This document shows, piece after piece, positions 28,328-38,100 of a stretch of DNA of 64,000 bases. The stretch is from positions 62,001-126,000 of the forward strand of contig JBGSVE010000090.1 in assembly GCA_041753075.1 (NCBI GenBank). Reading direction: 5' to 3'. The notes below the pieces were generated by a model that did no database searches, was not told where the DNA came from, and saw only the letters and a list, made by a program, of their open reading frames with translations. Each line of letters begins with the position of its first letter. Positions within the stretch are counted from its first letter, which is position 1. This stretch comes from UBA6163 sp041753075 (GTDB lineage Bacteria; Planctomycetota; Planctomycetia; Pirellulales; Pirellulaceae). The position numbers and the translations under genes are program-made.

Positions 28328-28394
28328 ATCAGCCGTAGTGCGTTAGCACGCGGTTAACATCGCGGGAACCGCTCGCTATCGCGCTGCGGCTGAT
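28328..28394. repeat. REP-like long imperfect palindrome between two genes
   Basis: Arms of about 28 bases face each other: the left arm begins ATCAGCCGTAGTGCGTTAGC and the right arm, read on the other strand, begins ATCAGCCGCAGCGCGATAGC; the inner GCGGTT/GAACCGC pair extends the stem. Most mismatches are wobble-compatible on one strand. It fills the 79-base gap between the Pro/Ala-rich gene and the TPR gene. It may act as a mobile palindromic repeat or as a transcription attenuator; no poly-T tract follows. Confidence 0.7.
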
Positions 28395-28414
28395 TGATTC
28401 AAGTAGCACTCGAT

Positions 28415-30448
28415 ATGCAGATGTACCGATCCGAACCTACTCGCGTTGCAACGACGCTACGAATTAGCGTAGCGGATCTTGTTAGACCTCCCGGTAAGCG
28501 GGGATCTTCAGCAAGATACACTACGGCCAAACTTGCAATTGCCGCTTTGGTGCTGTGGTTGCTTTTCGGTTTTGCATCTCTGTCGGCTCATGGCGCTGAC
28601 ATTGCCTCGATAATGGCTGGGCTGGACACCGATTGCGTCGCGACCGCGCGGCAATTGCTTTCACTTGACGTTAACGCCAGCCGCCAGCCAGACGCGATCC
28701 AGGCGTTTATCCAAACCGCAAAAGCCGCCGGACGAGTCCAGCAGTGGCGGTTGTCAATCGAACTATTACAACGTGCATTGGCGGCAACCGCGGCGAATCC
28801 ACCTGGCCAAGCGGCGCAGGCACTCAGTCATACACTTACTCTCGCGATCACTTCGGCGGCGTTTAAGTCGGGCGACTTCGAGCTGGCTTGCCAATATGGT
28901 GAAGCGGTGATTCAAGATGCTCAAGCCCCTGCTTCCCATCGAGCCGCAGCTTACACGCTGGTGGTGCGTTCTCACCAATCAGCCAATCGGCTCGACGAAG
29001 CTTGCGCGACGTTGCTCGCCGCAACCCAAAACGACCAAGCTGCGGTCAGTGACGAGTTGATCGAGTTGGCGATCCCGTTGGGAGCGACATGTCTGGAAAC
29101 CAAACGTTTTGAATTGGCCGAGCAAGTCTATGGATCTTATCAAGCTGCTGCACCGGAGAAGCCGCGAATCGCCGATGCAAAACTGGGCCAAGCTTGGGCG
29201 ATCGCGTTGAGCGGAAATGCACACGAGCGTGCCGCGGCCCAGCTCGGTGACTTTGTGGCCCAGTTCCCTGGACATGCCGATGCACCGCATGCGCTCCGCG
29301 CGGCGGCGAGTTGTTTTGACCAAGCAAATTTGCCTGACCAGGCCGAGTCAATCAGGTCACAGTTGATTGCGTCCTACCCGCAAAGCGACGCGGCACTGGC
29401 CGTCTTGCAGCGCTATGGACAAGCCGGTGGCGAACCATGGCCGTCATCGGTGTGCGATGCCTGGCGGCAACGGCTCAATCCTTCGACCGCTAATCATGCA
29501 ATCACCGACTCGCTTTTCACAGAAATTTTTACCAATGCCATATCAGCGAGCGACGATGAGTTGTGGCGCGCCGCAGTGGCCGCATTGATTCAACAGGACA
29601 CCTTGGGTTCAGTCACGTTGTCTGTGTTGACACAATTGGTCTCCGGCAACCAAGAGCCGCTCGCCGAACACTTGGCGATCGACTTGATAGCCGGAGAGAC
29701 GTCGTCGTCGGCTGCCTGCGAGGCGGCCTGTCGCTGGGCAGGTGCAAGTGAGCGTTGGTCGATGCTGGCACTCGCCGCTGATGAATTAGGCGTACCGAAT
29801 GAGACCTCAAATCGAAGTATCGTTGTTGACCGACTGTTGGCCGAGGCGCTGATGCAATCGCAGCGCCCCGCCGAGGCCTTGGTGTGGTGGAATTGGTTAA
29901 TCGATCATCGTGGCGTCACCGACTTTGCAACGTTGGTTCGCGGTGCCGAAACGGCGGTCGCACATGGCGATGCGAGCCTTGCCGCAGTGCGGGTCGAAGC
30001 GGCGGAGCAGGCCGCCGGCGATGATTCGCTAAACCGTGCGTTGACCCAAGTGTTGTCCGCTGAGCTGTCCATTCGTCGGGCGCGATTCGAAGAAGCTCGG
30101 GCAACGCTGCAGCAAATAATCCATGCTTTGGAGCCGGTCAATTCGCTGCGCCCGCGGGCTCAATGGCTCGTTGGCGAAACATTCTTTATGCAGCAGCAGT
30201 ATGTGGAAGCCATTGACGCGTATCGCCGCGTTGATGCGATGGACGAAGCGGGCCAGTGGGCTCCTGCGGCGCTTTTGCAGGCGGGCAAGTCGTTTGAGAA
30301 GCTGGCCCGAGGGCGTGACGCGGCGATCTGTTATATGGCGCTTTTAACTCGCTTTCGTGATTGGCCTCATGCCAGCTCGGCACAGTCACGGCTGGCCGCA
30401 TTGCAACCTTCAACCACCGATGACGCAGCGGCAATAAAGCGACGCTAG
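28415..30448 (+). CDS. Membrane-anchored or exported TPR-repeat protein
   Basis: About 677 residues from ATG 28415 (28421 also possible; the frame is open from 28394, inside the palindromic element). A hydrophobic segment, LAIAALVLWLLFGFASLS, ends in AHGAD, so it is either an anchor or a long signal peptide. The rest is almost all alpha-helical with tetratricopeptide-like pairs, for example ACQYGEAVIQDAQAPASHR, RAAASCFDQANLPDQAESI, and MQQQYVEAIDAYRRVDAMD near the C-terminus, where the match to TPR/YbgF-like outer-membrane assembly repeats is best. TPR domains mediate protein contacts. The partner is unknown; an LptF/G-type permease follows after a gap with hairpins. Confidence 0.8.
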   Translation: MQMYRSEPTRVATTLRISVADLVRPPGKRGSSARYTTAKLAIAALVLWLLFGFASLSAHGADIASIMAGLDTDCVATARQLLSLDVNASRQPDAIQAFIQTAKAAGRVQQWRLSIELLQRALAATAANPPGQAAQALSHTLTLAITSAAFKSGDFELACQYGEAVIQDAQAPASHRAAAYTLVVRSHQSANRLDEACATLLAATQNDQAAVSDELIELAIPLGATCLETKRFELAEQVYGSYQAAAPEKPRIADAKLGQAWAIALSGNAHERAAAQLGDFVAQFPGHADAPHALRAAASCFDQANLPDQAESIRSQLIASYPQSDAALAVLQRYGQAGGEPWPSSVCDAWRQRLNPSTANHAITDSLFTEIFTNAISASDDELWRAAVAALIQQDTLGSVTLSVLTQLVSGNQEPLAEHLAIDLIAGETSSSAACEAACRWAGASERWSMLALAADELGVPNETSNRSIVVDRLLAEALMQSQRPAEALVWWNWLIDHRGVTDFATLVRGAETAVAHGDASLAAVRVEAAEQAAGDDSLNRALTQVLSAELSIRRARFEEARATLQQIIHALEPVNSLRPRAQWLVGETFFMQQQYVEAIDAYRRVDAMDEAGQWAPAALLQAGKSFEKLARGRDAAICYMALLTRFRDWPHASSAQSRLAALQPSTTDDAAAIKRR

Positions 30449-30489
30449 TATTGAGTCGCAGCTACAATTTCGGGTGACAAAAATTGCGT

Positions 30490-30541
30490 AACGGTTGTCC
30501 CCAACCGTCGGGGAACGCACAAACGGCTGGGGACAGCCGTT
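30490..30541. repeat. Double hairpin: two related 19-base palindromes in inverted orientation
   Basis: The left unit, 30490-30508, reads AACGGTTGTCCCCAACCGT and is itself a hairpin (ACGGTTG/CAACCGT). The right unit, 30523-30541, is ACGGCTGGGGACAGCCGTT, also a hairpin. The two units are inverted copies of each other with two differences, so the DNA could form either two small stems or one long cruciform. Sits in the gap between the TPR gene and the permease gene. No run of T follows, so a rho-independent terminator is not clear. Confidence 0.7.
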
Positions 30542-30637
30542 CTACAATCGCCTAAACCCGAAAATCAAGCTATGAATTGGCGTATCGATCGTGGAGTTTG
30601 ATTTGGTATCGACACCGGCACCTCGGACAACCCATTG

Positions 30638-31834
30638 ATGCCAACTCGTTTGACCCGTTATATCGTCGGCGAAATCATTAAGATTTTTGTCGTTGCCCTT
30701 GTTGCGTTAACGATGCTGATTCTGTTGATCGGTGTCGGTCGTGAATTGCTTCGCCAGGGTCTCGGACCGCTGGCCGTGCTGCAGCTTTTGCCTTATGTGC
30801 TGCCGATTAGTTTGCAATTCGCCGTGCCGTCGACGGCGTTGTTCGCGGTGTGTTGCGTGTATGGGCGAATGTCAGCCGACGGCGAAGTTTCGACTGTCAA
30901 AGCTACGGGAATTTCGCCATTGCGTTTGATCCAACCGGCGCTTGTTCTGGCAGCGCTACTGAGCCCGTTTGCCGTCGGACTCAGCGATCTAGCGGTTTCG
31001 TGGGGCCGGCCCGGTGTGAATCACGTCGTGCTATTGTCCATCGAACAAATTGCCTATCGTTATTTACGATCCCAACACACCTACGTGTCGCCGCATGGGT
31101 TCACGATCTCGGTTCAAGATGTCGATGGCAAGCGGTTATTGCATCCCAAAGTAAACGTTCAGCAAGGCGGCAAAGGCAGCAAGGTCCAACTCACGGCGCG
31201 AGAAGGCCGCCTGCGATTGGATCCCGACAGCGAGGCGTTGCTGTTGCTCGTGACGGATAGCCAAGTCGAGGGCGGCGACGGCTTTCAAGGCTCGGTTCCT
31301 GGCGAGACCGAGTTTCGCATCCCGTTGGGCGATGCGCTGGATCGACGCGAGCCCGGTCAGCAAAGACCAAGTGAACTGTCGTTGCGCACGATTCGCTCCG
31401 AAGCGTTGCAACAGGATCGGCGCACGCACCAAGCCATCGGCCACCTCGCCGCGCACACCGGGTTTTCACTACTTGGCGCGCGGTGGGACCAAATCGCCAG
31501 TTCGGCGGGTCGCCAATACGAAAAAGAGATTGACGAAAGCCGCACGCGGCTCAATCGTTTGCATACTGAACCATGGCGGCGGTGGGCCGAAGGATTCAGT
31601 TGTTTTTGCTTCGTGCTGGTCGGTGCGCCACTGGCGATTTTGGCCAAAACGGCGGACTACTGGACCACGTTTGGACTTTGTTTCCTGCCCACGATTGTTG
31701 TCTACTACCCATTGTTTATCTTTGGTCTGGAACAGGCAAAGTCCGGCGCAATGCCACCCTATACGGTATGGATCGGCAATATCGTACTCGTTGCAATTGG
31801 CATCTCACTGTTGAACCGAGTGCGACAACATTAA
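30638..31834 (+). CDS. LptF/LptG-family permease (YjgP/YjgQ)
   Basis: 398 residues from ATG 30638. N-terminal membrane helices (about residues 12-35, 55-78 and 98-122), with the PTRLTRYIVGEIIKIF start and VPSTALFAVCCVYGRMSAD, then a soluble beta-jellyroll-like periplasmic region (about 150-270: VSPHGFTISVQDVDGKRL), a helical hairpin, and further C-terminal membrane helices. This is the layout of LptF/LptG, which pull lipopolysaccharide from the inner membrane together with the LptB ATPase. Only one of the two permeases is here, and LptB, A and C are absent, so I cannot say which subunit it is. Planctomycetes keep Lpt genes, consistent with an outer membrane. Confidence 0.85.
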   Translation: MPTRLTRYIVGEIIKIFVVALVALTMLILLIGVGRELLRQGLGPLAVLQLLPYVLPISLQFAVPSTALFAVCCVYGRMSADGEVSTVKATGISPLRLIQPALVLAALLSPFAVGLSDLAVSWGRPGVNHVVLLSIEQIAYRYLRSQHTYVSPHGFTISVQDVDGKRLLHPKVNVQQGGKGSKVQLTAREGRLRLDPDSEALLLLVTDSQVEGGDGFQGSVPGETEFRIPLGDALDRREPGQQRPSELSLRTIRSEALQQDRRTHQAIGHLAAHTGFSLLGARWDQIASSAGRQYEKEIDESRTRLNRLHTEPWRRWAEGFSCFCFVLVGAPLAILAKTADYWTTFGLCFLPTIVVYYPLFIFGLEQAKSGAMPPYTVWIGNIVLVAIGISLLNRVRQH

Positions 31835-31872
31835 ACTCGGATTGAGTACCCGAAGTCCCAGGCATTGTTCAT

Positions 31873-31890
31873 CAAGTCCCTGAGGACTTG
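31873..31890. other. Short perfect hairpin in a convergent intergenic gap
   Basis: CAAGTCC, loop CTGA, GGACTTG. It lies between the stop codons of the convergent permease and GH16 genes, where a terminator is expected, but no T-tract directly follows on either strand, so its role is uncertain. Confidence 0.4.
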
Positions 31891-31936
31891 GCCATTAGAA
31901 ATTCTTTGAAAGCCAGGACGGAAACCAACTTTGGGC

Positions 31937-32824
31937 CTAATTTTTTTGGAAAACCCGCACGTAATCAATTTCCAACGTGCAAGGAAAAATCGAATCGTCA
32001 ACACCTTGTTGTCCGCCCCAACCGCCCCCCACGGCGATGTTCAATAGAAAATAATGGGGCTTGTCGAATGGCCACGTATCCTGAGTCGGTTGCGGCGGGC
32101 GATCGAAGGTTAATTGCACGTTTGAAACCTCGTCGGTATATAGCTGGATTCGGTCCTCGTTCCAAAGAACTCCATAGTTGTGAAACTCCTCCTCTGCCGT
32201 TTCCAATTTGATTGGACCTGAGCTGATATTGGTCCCTTTTGTGTGATTGTTGGCCTGTGTGTGCAAGTTGAAATGGACGGTGTTAGGGTCGAAACTGACA
32301 TATTCCATGATGTCGATCTCGCCGCATTCTGGCCAACCGAATTTTTCGGTTCGCAGGCCTTCGCCGAGCATCCAAATCGCTGGCCAACTACCGTTTCCTT
32401 TGTATTCAGGCAGCTTTGCTCGAATTTCGTACCGACCATACGTGAATGACTGATTGCTATTGAGCCGAGCCGAAGTGTAGTCGCCTACTTTCTGGCCAGC
32501 TCCCGTTTTCTTAACGGTAATTTTCAAGGTGCCGTCGCTGACGACCACGTTTTCGCCATCGGTATAATTTTGTAATTCGTCGTTGCCCCAGCCGTGTGCT
32601 CCCGTCTCCGACGACCATTTTTGCGAATCCAATTCCGCGCTATCAAACTCGTCGCTCCACACCAGTGTGAAACCCTCCGACGCAATCGGTTCGTTGTTGT
32701 CTGACTTCTTGAGGACCGTCTGCTCGGTGCCTTGCGGAACCGCCGGCGATTGTGCAACGACTGTTGTGATGGCAACGATCAACAGAAGATGCGTCAGGCA
32801 AGCTGATTTCAAATCGAGATTCAT
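31937..32824 (-). CDS. Secreted GH16 beta-glucanase (laminarinase/lichenase-like)
   Basis: 295 residues. An N-terminal signal peptide (CLTHLLLIVAITTVVAQ) precedes a GH16 beta-jellyroll. Signatures: WSDEFDS, ELQNYTD, GRYEIRAKLP, SWPAIWMLG, and the catalytic GEIDIMEYV, with nucleophile about E169, the assisting D171, and acid/base E174; HNYGVLWNEDRIQLYTD and FLLNIAVGGGW follow, as in beta-1,3(4)-glucanases and laminarinases. It would cleave beta-glucans such as laminarin outside the cell. The gene looks slightly less GC-rich than the adjacent MoxR gene. It converges on the permease gene, and no other glucan gene is next to it. Confidence 0.95.
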   Translation of the reverse strand: MNLDLKSACLTHLLLIVAITTVVAQSPAVPQGTEQTVLKKSDNNEPIASEGFTLVWSDEFDSAELDSQKWSSETGAHGWGNDELQNYTDGENVVVSDGTLKITVKKTGAGQKVGDYTSARLNSNQSFTYGRYEIRAKLPEYKGNGSWPAIWMLGEGLRTEKFGWPECGEIDIMEYVSFDPNTVHFNLHTQANNHTKGTNISSGPIKLETAEEEFHNYGVLWNEDRIQLYTDEVSNVQLTFDRPPQPTQDTWPFDKPHYFLLNIAVGGGWGGQQGVDDSIFPCTLEIDYVRVFQKN

Positions 32825-32927
32825 GCCGAATTCACGGTGGTTGGGGGTGCGAATTGTTTTGTCAGTTCGTCAAGCGATTACAACCGCTTCATTCTATTTG
32901 CAAAAAGTTGGCAATGGGGACAATCAA

Positions 32928-33947
32928 TCAGCGCGCCACGAAATCACCCTTCTCGGGCACCTTTTCCAAGATTTTTAGTAGCACCGAGTCGCTGGAAATG
33001 CCTTCGGCCTGGGCCTCGAAGTTCATCAGCACGCGGTGCCTCATCGCGGGTAAGAAAACCCGTCGGATGTCCTCGAAGCTGACGTTGAACCGTCCATCAA
33101 GCAGCGCGCGAACTTTGCCCGCAAGGGCAAGAGTTTGGGCACCGCGAGGACTGCTGCCCCAGCGCACGTAGGTGTTGGTGTCATCGACGCTGTGCAGTCC
33201 GTCGGGATGGGTTGCGAGCGTCAAACGCACCAAGTAGTCCTGCACATGGCTTGCCAAAATCACGTCCCGCGCTGTCCGCTGCATCTGCAGAATCTGCGGC
33301 CCGTCGAGAACTTTGCTGAGTTGCGGTTTTTCGCCGCGCGTGGTTCGCTCGACGATCGTCGCCAACTCTTCGCGATTGCTGTAACCAACGACAAGTTTAA
33401 ATAGAAACCGATCCAGTTGCGCTTCGGGTAACGGGTAAGTGCCTTCTTGTTCGATGGGGTTTTGCGTCGCCAAGACGAAGAACGGTTTGTCGAGTTCATA
33501 GCGAACCCCAGCGGCGGTTACGGTGCCTTCTTGCATCGTTTCCAACATCGCCGATTGGGTCTTCGGCGTGGCCCGGTTGATCTCATCGGCGAGCAAAATT
33601 TGCGTGAACACGGGACCGCGCTGAAATTGAAATCGTCGCCGCCCGGTTTGCTCGTCCTCGACAATCATGTTGGTGCCAATGATGTCGGCGGGCATCAGAT
33701 CGGGAGTGAACTGGATGCGATTGAATTGCAGGTCCATCACTTCGCTGAGCGTCCGCACCAGCATCGTTTTGCCCAACCCGGGAACGCCTTCGAGCAGACA
33801 GTGGCCGCCCACCAACATTGCGGTCAGCACGCCGTGAACAATGTCATCATGGCCAACGATTACTCGCCCAACCATCTCCTTGGCCGCTTGGTAAGAATCG
33901 CGAAAGGCGGCTGCTTGATCGTTTGTGGAAACGCTGGCGGTGGACAT
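32928..33947 (-). CDS. MoxR-type AAA+ ATPase
   Basis: 339 residues from ATG 33947 (MSTASVSTND); the frame is open to 34379 but that would overlap the divergent gene and add unrelated sequence. Walker A GVPGLGKT (about residues 54-61), Walker B ILLADEINRATPKTQSAML, sensor 1 FFVLATQNPIEQEGTYPLPE and the C-terminal lid are those of the MoxR family. MoxR ATPases act as chaperones that mature or insert metals into partner proteins, often with DUF58 or VWA proteins encoded next door. Here neither partner is adjacent: a GH16 gene follows downstream and a secreted protein gene diverges upstream. Confidence 0.93.
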   Translation of the reverse strand: MSTASVSTNDQAAAFRDSYQAAKEMVGRVIVGHDDIVHGVLTAMLVGGHCLLEGVPGLGKTMLVRTLSEVMDLQFNRIQFTPDLMPADIIGTNMIVEDEQTGRRRFQFQRGPVFTQILLADEINRATPKTQSAMLETMQEGTVTAAGVRYELDKPFFVLATQNPIEQEGTYPLPEAQLDRFLFKLVVGYSNREELATIVERTTRGEKPQLSKVLDGPQILQMQRTARDVILASHVQDYLVRLTLATHPDGLHSVDDTNTYVRWGSSPRGAQTLALAGKVRALLDGRFNVSFEDIRRVFLPAMRHRVLMNFEAQAEGISSDSVLLKILEKVPEKGDFVAR

Positions 33948-34118
33948 GGGGCGAACTTGGGAAACCGGGACCAGGGAGCCAAACTTGTTAGCTCGCAAGT
34001 TTAACGGCAATCGCTGCGGCTGTGTATTCAGGCTCAAGTCGTCCTCAGGATGTGCCGAATACACAGATTGGTGGGATTCTTCGGCGCTTTCGTTTTGTAT
34101 CGATAAAAGGTGGGGACC

Positions 34119-35144
34119 ATGAAAATCGCAAGCCGCTTCACCCGAACATTGCTCAGTGCCGTTGCACTCATCGGAACCGCCAGTACGGCCATAGCCCAGC
34201 GACCACTGTTGCCCGGCACGGGAGCCGAGATCGTCGGCGTTTCCGACGATTTTGAGGACCCAAGTTGGGCTTATACCCCGAATGATCCCAAGAGCACCGA
34301 AGACATCGACGAGAACCAGCGCGCGCCGCTTGGCAAAACGACCAACGGCCGTTGGTATGAGGGAATCAAGCGCGGCCATCCCGATGTTGTTCGCCGCGTC
34401 GATACGCCAACCGGTGGCCTACCAGGCAGTAGTGGCGCAATGTTGATGAAGAGCAAAATGACCGGCATTCCAGGCCAGCCCAGCGGTACGATGCACCAGG
34501 ATGACTTTGTTGCCAACATTCAATACCGCCTAAAACGAACAATCGATATCAACGAAGTGCCCAGCGTGACGACGCGAGTTTTTCTGCCGCCGGTTGCCGA
34601 ATGGGAGCAACGCAGCGGCCCGCATTTTGGCTTTCGCTTGGCTCTGGAAACCACCGCGATGATCGAACAAGAAGTGGGCCCGTTCAAGTTTAAAAAGAAA
34701 GAGATCGGCAACGAAGTCTATTGGCCGGGAATGTTTATCGAATTTGAGAGCAAGGCGCAAACTCGCAAAGATCATGACTACGCGTACCTGCGGATTCGCG
34801 CCACGAAAAATGGCGGCGAGACTCGGGGACCGCAAATCACGCAAACCGGTTGGTGGACTCTCGGTATGTCCGTGACTCCCGACGGCATGGTGCATTACTA
34901 CGCTTCGCCGGGAGTCGATGACTTGACCGAGGAAGACTATATCACCAGCCAATTTCCATACGATTATCGGGCCGAACGATTTCGAACGTTTTTCTACAAC
35001 GTGTGCAGCGCTGACGACGGGAAGCGCTGGAGCACGACCTTCATCGTTGATGACCCTAAAGTCTATTTGGCTCGGCCACGCGGTGGCAGCCAAGCCGTCG
35101 CCGCCCAACCCGCACCGTCAAATCGAAGCTCGAAGACGCGATAG
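34119..35144 (+). CDS. Secreted protein of unknown function
   Basis: 341 residues. ATG 34119 is chosen because AAAAGGTGGGG lies just upstream; a GTG at 34110 is in frame. A typical signal peptide (FTRTLLSAVALIGTASTAIA-Q) is followed by a soluble, beta-rich protein with DDFEDPSW near the start, which resembles the beginning of concanavalin-like sugar-binding or hydrolase-like folds, and repeated aromatic strands (GPHFGFRLALETT, YWPGMFIEFESKAQ, TQTGWWTLGMSV). No catalytic motif recognised. I believe similar proteins occur in other planctomycetes but cannot check. It diverges from moxR. Confidence 0.75.
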   Translation: MKIASRFTRTLLSAVALIGTASTAIAQRPLLPGTGAEIVGVSDDFEDPSWAYTPNDPKSTEDIDENQRAPLGKTTNGRWYEGIKRGHPDVVRRVDTPTGGLPGSSGAMLMKSKMTGIPGQPSGTMHQDDFVANIQYRLKRTIDINEVPSVTTRVFLPPVAEWEQRSGPHFGFRLALETTAMIEQEVGPFKFKKKEIGNEVYWPGMFIEFESKAQTRKDHDYAYLRIRATKNGGETRGPQITQTGWWTLGMSVTPDGMVHYYASPGVDDLTEEDYITSQFPYDYRAERFRTFFYNVCSADDGKRWSTTFIVDDPKVYLARPRGGSQAVAAQPAPSNRSSKTR

Positions 35145-35174
35145 GTAATAACGGCCACTGAGTCGCGGCGATGT

Positions 35175-38100
35175 TTAGAGGTTTGACTGCGCAAGCGACT
35201 GGGCCAACTCCGCTGCAGCCTCATGTTCGTGATCCTCGTCGATGTCAGTCAGCACCATGTCGATCGCGTCGGGCTCCAATACGCTCGGCGGATCGAGATC
35301 GAAGTCAACCACCGGTGACATCGATTCGTCTACCAACGCAGTGGCACTCGATTGGTCATTGAGCAGGTCATCGCGCGAATCGTCGGACTCGATTGACGGC
35401 GCAGCAATCAAAGGGGCAGTGGACGTTCTCAATCTTGCCAATTTAGCCGCTTGATTGATGACGACGAGCGCATCACGAACCGTCAGCTTGCCATCACCGC
35501 TGGCGTCCAGATAGTAGCGATCCAGCGATTCGATGCTCAGCGCTGAATTGCCGCTGGAACGTTCCTGCGCAATGTTATTCAGGATGATCAACGCATCACG
35601 GGGACTGACATTGTTGTCCCGATTCACGTCGGCTCTTTCCAGCGGATTGGTCCATTGGCGATCATCGAAAACAAGAACCGTCGTACCGTCGTGGACCAAC
35701 CGGTGGTACGGTTTGTCGGAGCGGAATTCCGGTGCGAGCAATTCCCAGTCCTCGGCGAAGCTCAAGATGTCATCGCGATCGATCGACACCAACAATTCGG
35801 AAATCTCGTCGTCCAACTCGGGTCTGCGTGGAGGCAGCAGTAGGCGATTGACGCCAAATCCGCGCAGGTCGATCGTGTCGAGACTTGCAAATGTATCGCT
35901 GTTAAGTTCGCTCAAATCGACTATTTCAGGGGTGCCGTAGACGCGAAGAATGCCGCTAGCGATATCGCGCAACCAATGCTTCGGAATCTCGTGTTCGGAT
36001 GGGTCTGCTATTACGTCGTGGCGAGGGCCGCTTGAGCCGCTGCCCTCTTCGGTCACGACAGACCCTTCGGGTTCAACGGAAATCGAGCCGTCGAAATTGT
36101 CGTCAACGTCATGTTCGTGATCGTCGCCGCCGTGCCCCTCGGGGCTGGTGGATGCCAGTGGCGCTTCGGGTGATCCACTGTGCGAATAAAAGACCAAGTA
36201 GCCGACTTGTTCGGTCGTATGACTTCGTTCTGCATCGGCGATGCGATCTTCGTCAATCGCCAGTCGCAGATTCAACCCAACTGGATTCGGACCGTTCAAA
36301 ACGGCCCAGCCGCCTTCGGTCGAATCCATACCGGTTTGGCTGGCGATGGCGGCAATCGGTACGTCAATCGAGATTGCGTAAGTGTCACCGCCGTTATCAA
36401 CGCCACGAATGGTATCGGCACCGACGGCTGCTACATAATCGACGCCGTCAAGATGACCGCTGCCTTGTTCAATCACGATCACGCCGATCGTTTCGTTTCC
36501 GCGCGCGGTGACCGTGTCTTCACCAACATGCTTGCCAACAAAAATTGCGGTCGACGAGACTGGTTCGTTTCTTGCGGTGCCACGAGACCAGAAGGCGCTC
36601 CAGCGAGCATCGTTGTAGGTTTGAACTTGGCCAAGTACAACCGGATTGGTGTAAGAGTTGGCCAACGACGGCAACAGATTTTGTCCCGTCCAGGAATTCT
36701 TGTTGTCGGTCGTGTTGGATAGCGTTTTGATCGCCTCGAACTTTACGCCATGCTGGGCGTCGGTATAAACGCCTTCTTCGACGACGACATAATGCACCTG
36801 CGCCGAGACGTTACCGGTTTGGCCATCGGCACGATCGATGCGCAAATCAAAACTACTGCCCGTGGCATTTTGAACTCGCGTGACGACGGGCGGACCAGAA
36901 CTATTGTTAACGACAGTGGCGACAACCACCTGTGATTGGAAGACTTCTTCTAGGTTGATATTGGTCCAACCCGAGCTGTTGACGGTGACCACTCCGGTGC
37001 GCAGTTTCGGTTGATTGACGGTGCCGGTAACCACGATCGAGAAGGGACTGGTCGCCGCGAGGCCCGCCGCGTCGAGGGCACGGATCGAGAAATTAGCGGT
37101 GCCGGCAATCGTGGGCGTGCCGCTGATCACGCCGGTGCTGGCGGCGAGCGACAAGCCAGCGGGCAATGTGCCGCCGACGACGCTGAACGTAATTGGTGTT
37201 GACAAACCCTTGGCCCCAACGGTTTGACTATATGCTTGACCGGCGTTCGCACCGGCAAGCTGGTTAGTTGTGATCACTGGCCCGGCGGCGGTTCCCAGCG
37301 GCAACAATTCCCAACGGCGGACGAAGTACTCGGCGCGATCGACTTCGAGTTGGATGCTACCTTCGGTGCGCGTCAGCCCGGTGATCTCGTTGACCTTGAC
37401 GCCGTTAACGAAAATCTCAGCGATATCACCATTCGCGACGACGACCATTTGGTTCCAATCGGCATCAGGGCTTTCGATGTCCTGCACACTGCTGCGGAAA
37501 CCTTCGTTGTCGCGCCAATTACGATCCCAGGTGCTCGAATGAATTGTACCAAGATCGGTGTCAAACGTTCGCGGCGTCCCGGTGGGGCTGTACCGATAAC
37601 CACCGCGGCAATTCCAGTTCTGTTGGCCACAAACTAATTGTTCTGAATTGGCCGTCACTGAGTATGCCTCGGTGGCGGATTCATGGACGATGATATCTCC
37701 CATGCCACCTTCCATGATTTGCGATTGAATGCCTGGTGTCAGTTGTCCGAACCAACTTCCGGGATCGCCATTGGTGTGAAAAATCAGACCCGCGTCTTTG
37801 GCTTTGCCGAGTCGTGGTGCGAAGGTTTCATCGCCCCACTTGAATTCGAGCACCATCACATAGTTGCGATAACTGTTGTTTGTCGTGAGCGCACCAATGG
37901 CGTCGCCGGTGACGTGCAATTGTCCGTTTTCAACGCGATAGATCTGTTGCGGATCGCTGGCCCCAACTCCCGCAATCCAAGGTGAGAGTCCGGTTAGGTC
38001 TTGGCCATTGAAGAGGGCTATTGGCGCGGTTGGTGTAATCGCCGAGCTGCCGCCGCTGCCAAAATACTTGGTCTGCAAATAGCTTTCGACCTGTTGCCGT

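Noticed and set aside
20317..28420. AAGTAGCACTCGAT followed by RTG at 20317 and 28401 as a dispersed repeat
   Set aside because: Only 14 exact bases, 16 of 17 overall. Matches of this size are expected by chance several times in 64 kb, so no claim is made.
33948..34379. N-terminal extension of the MoxR frame by 144 residues
   Set aside because: The extension overlaps the divergent secreted-protein gene and its sequence is unlike MoxR proteins, which begin near the chosen ATG.
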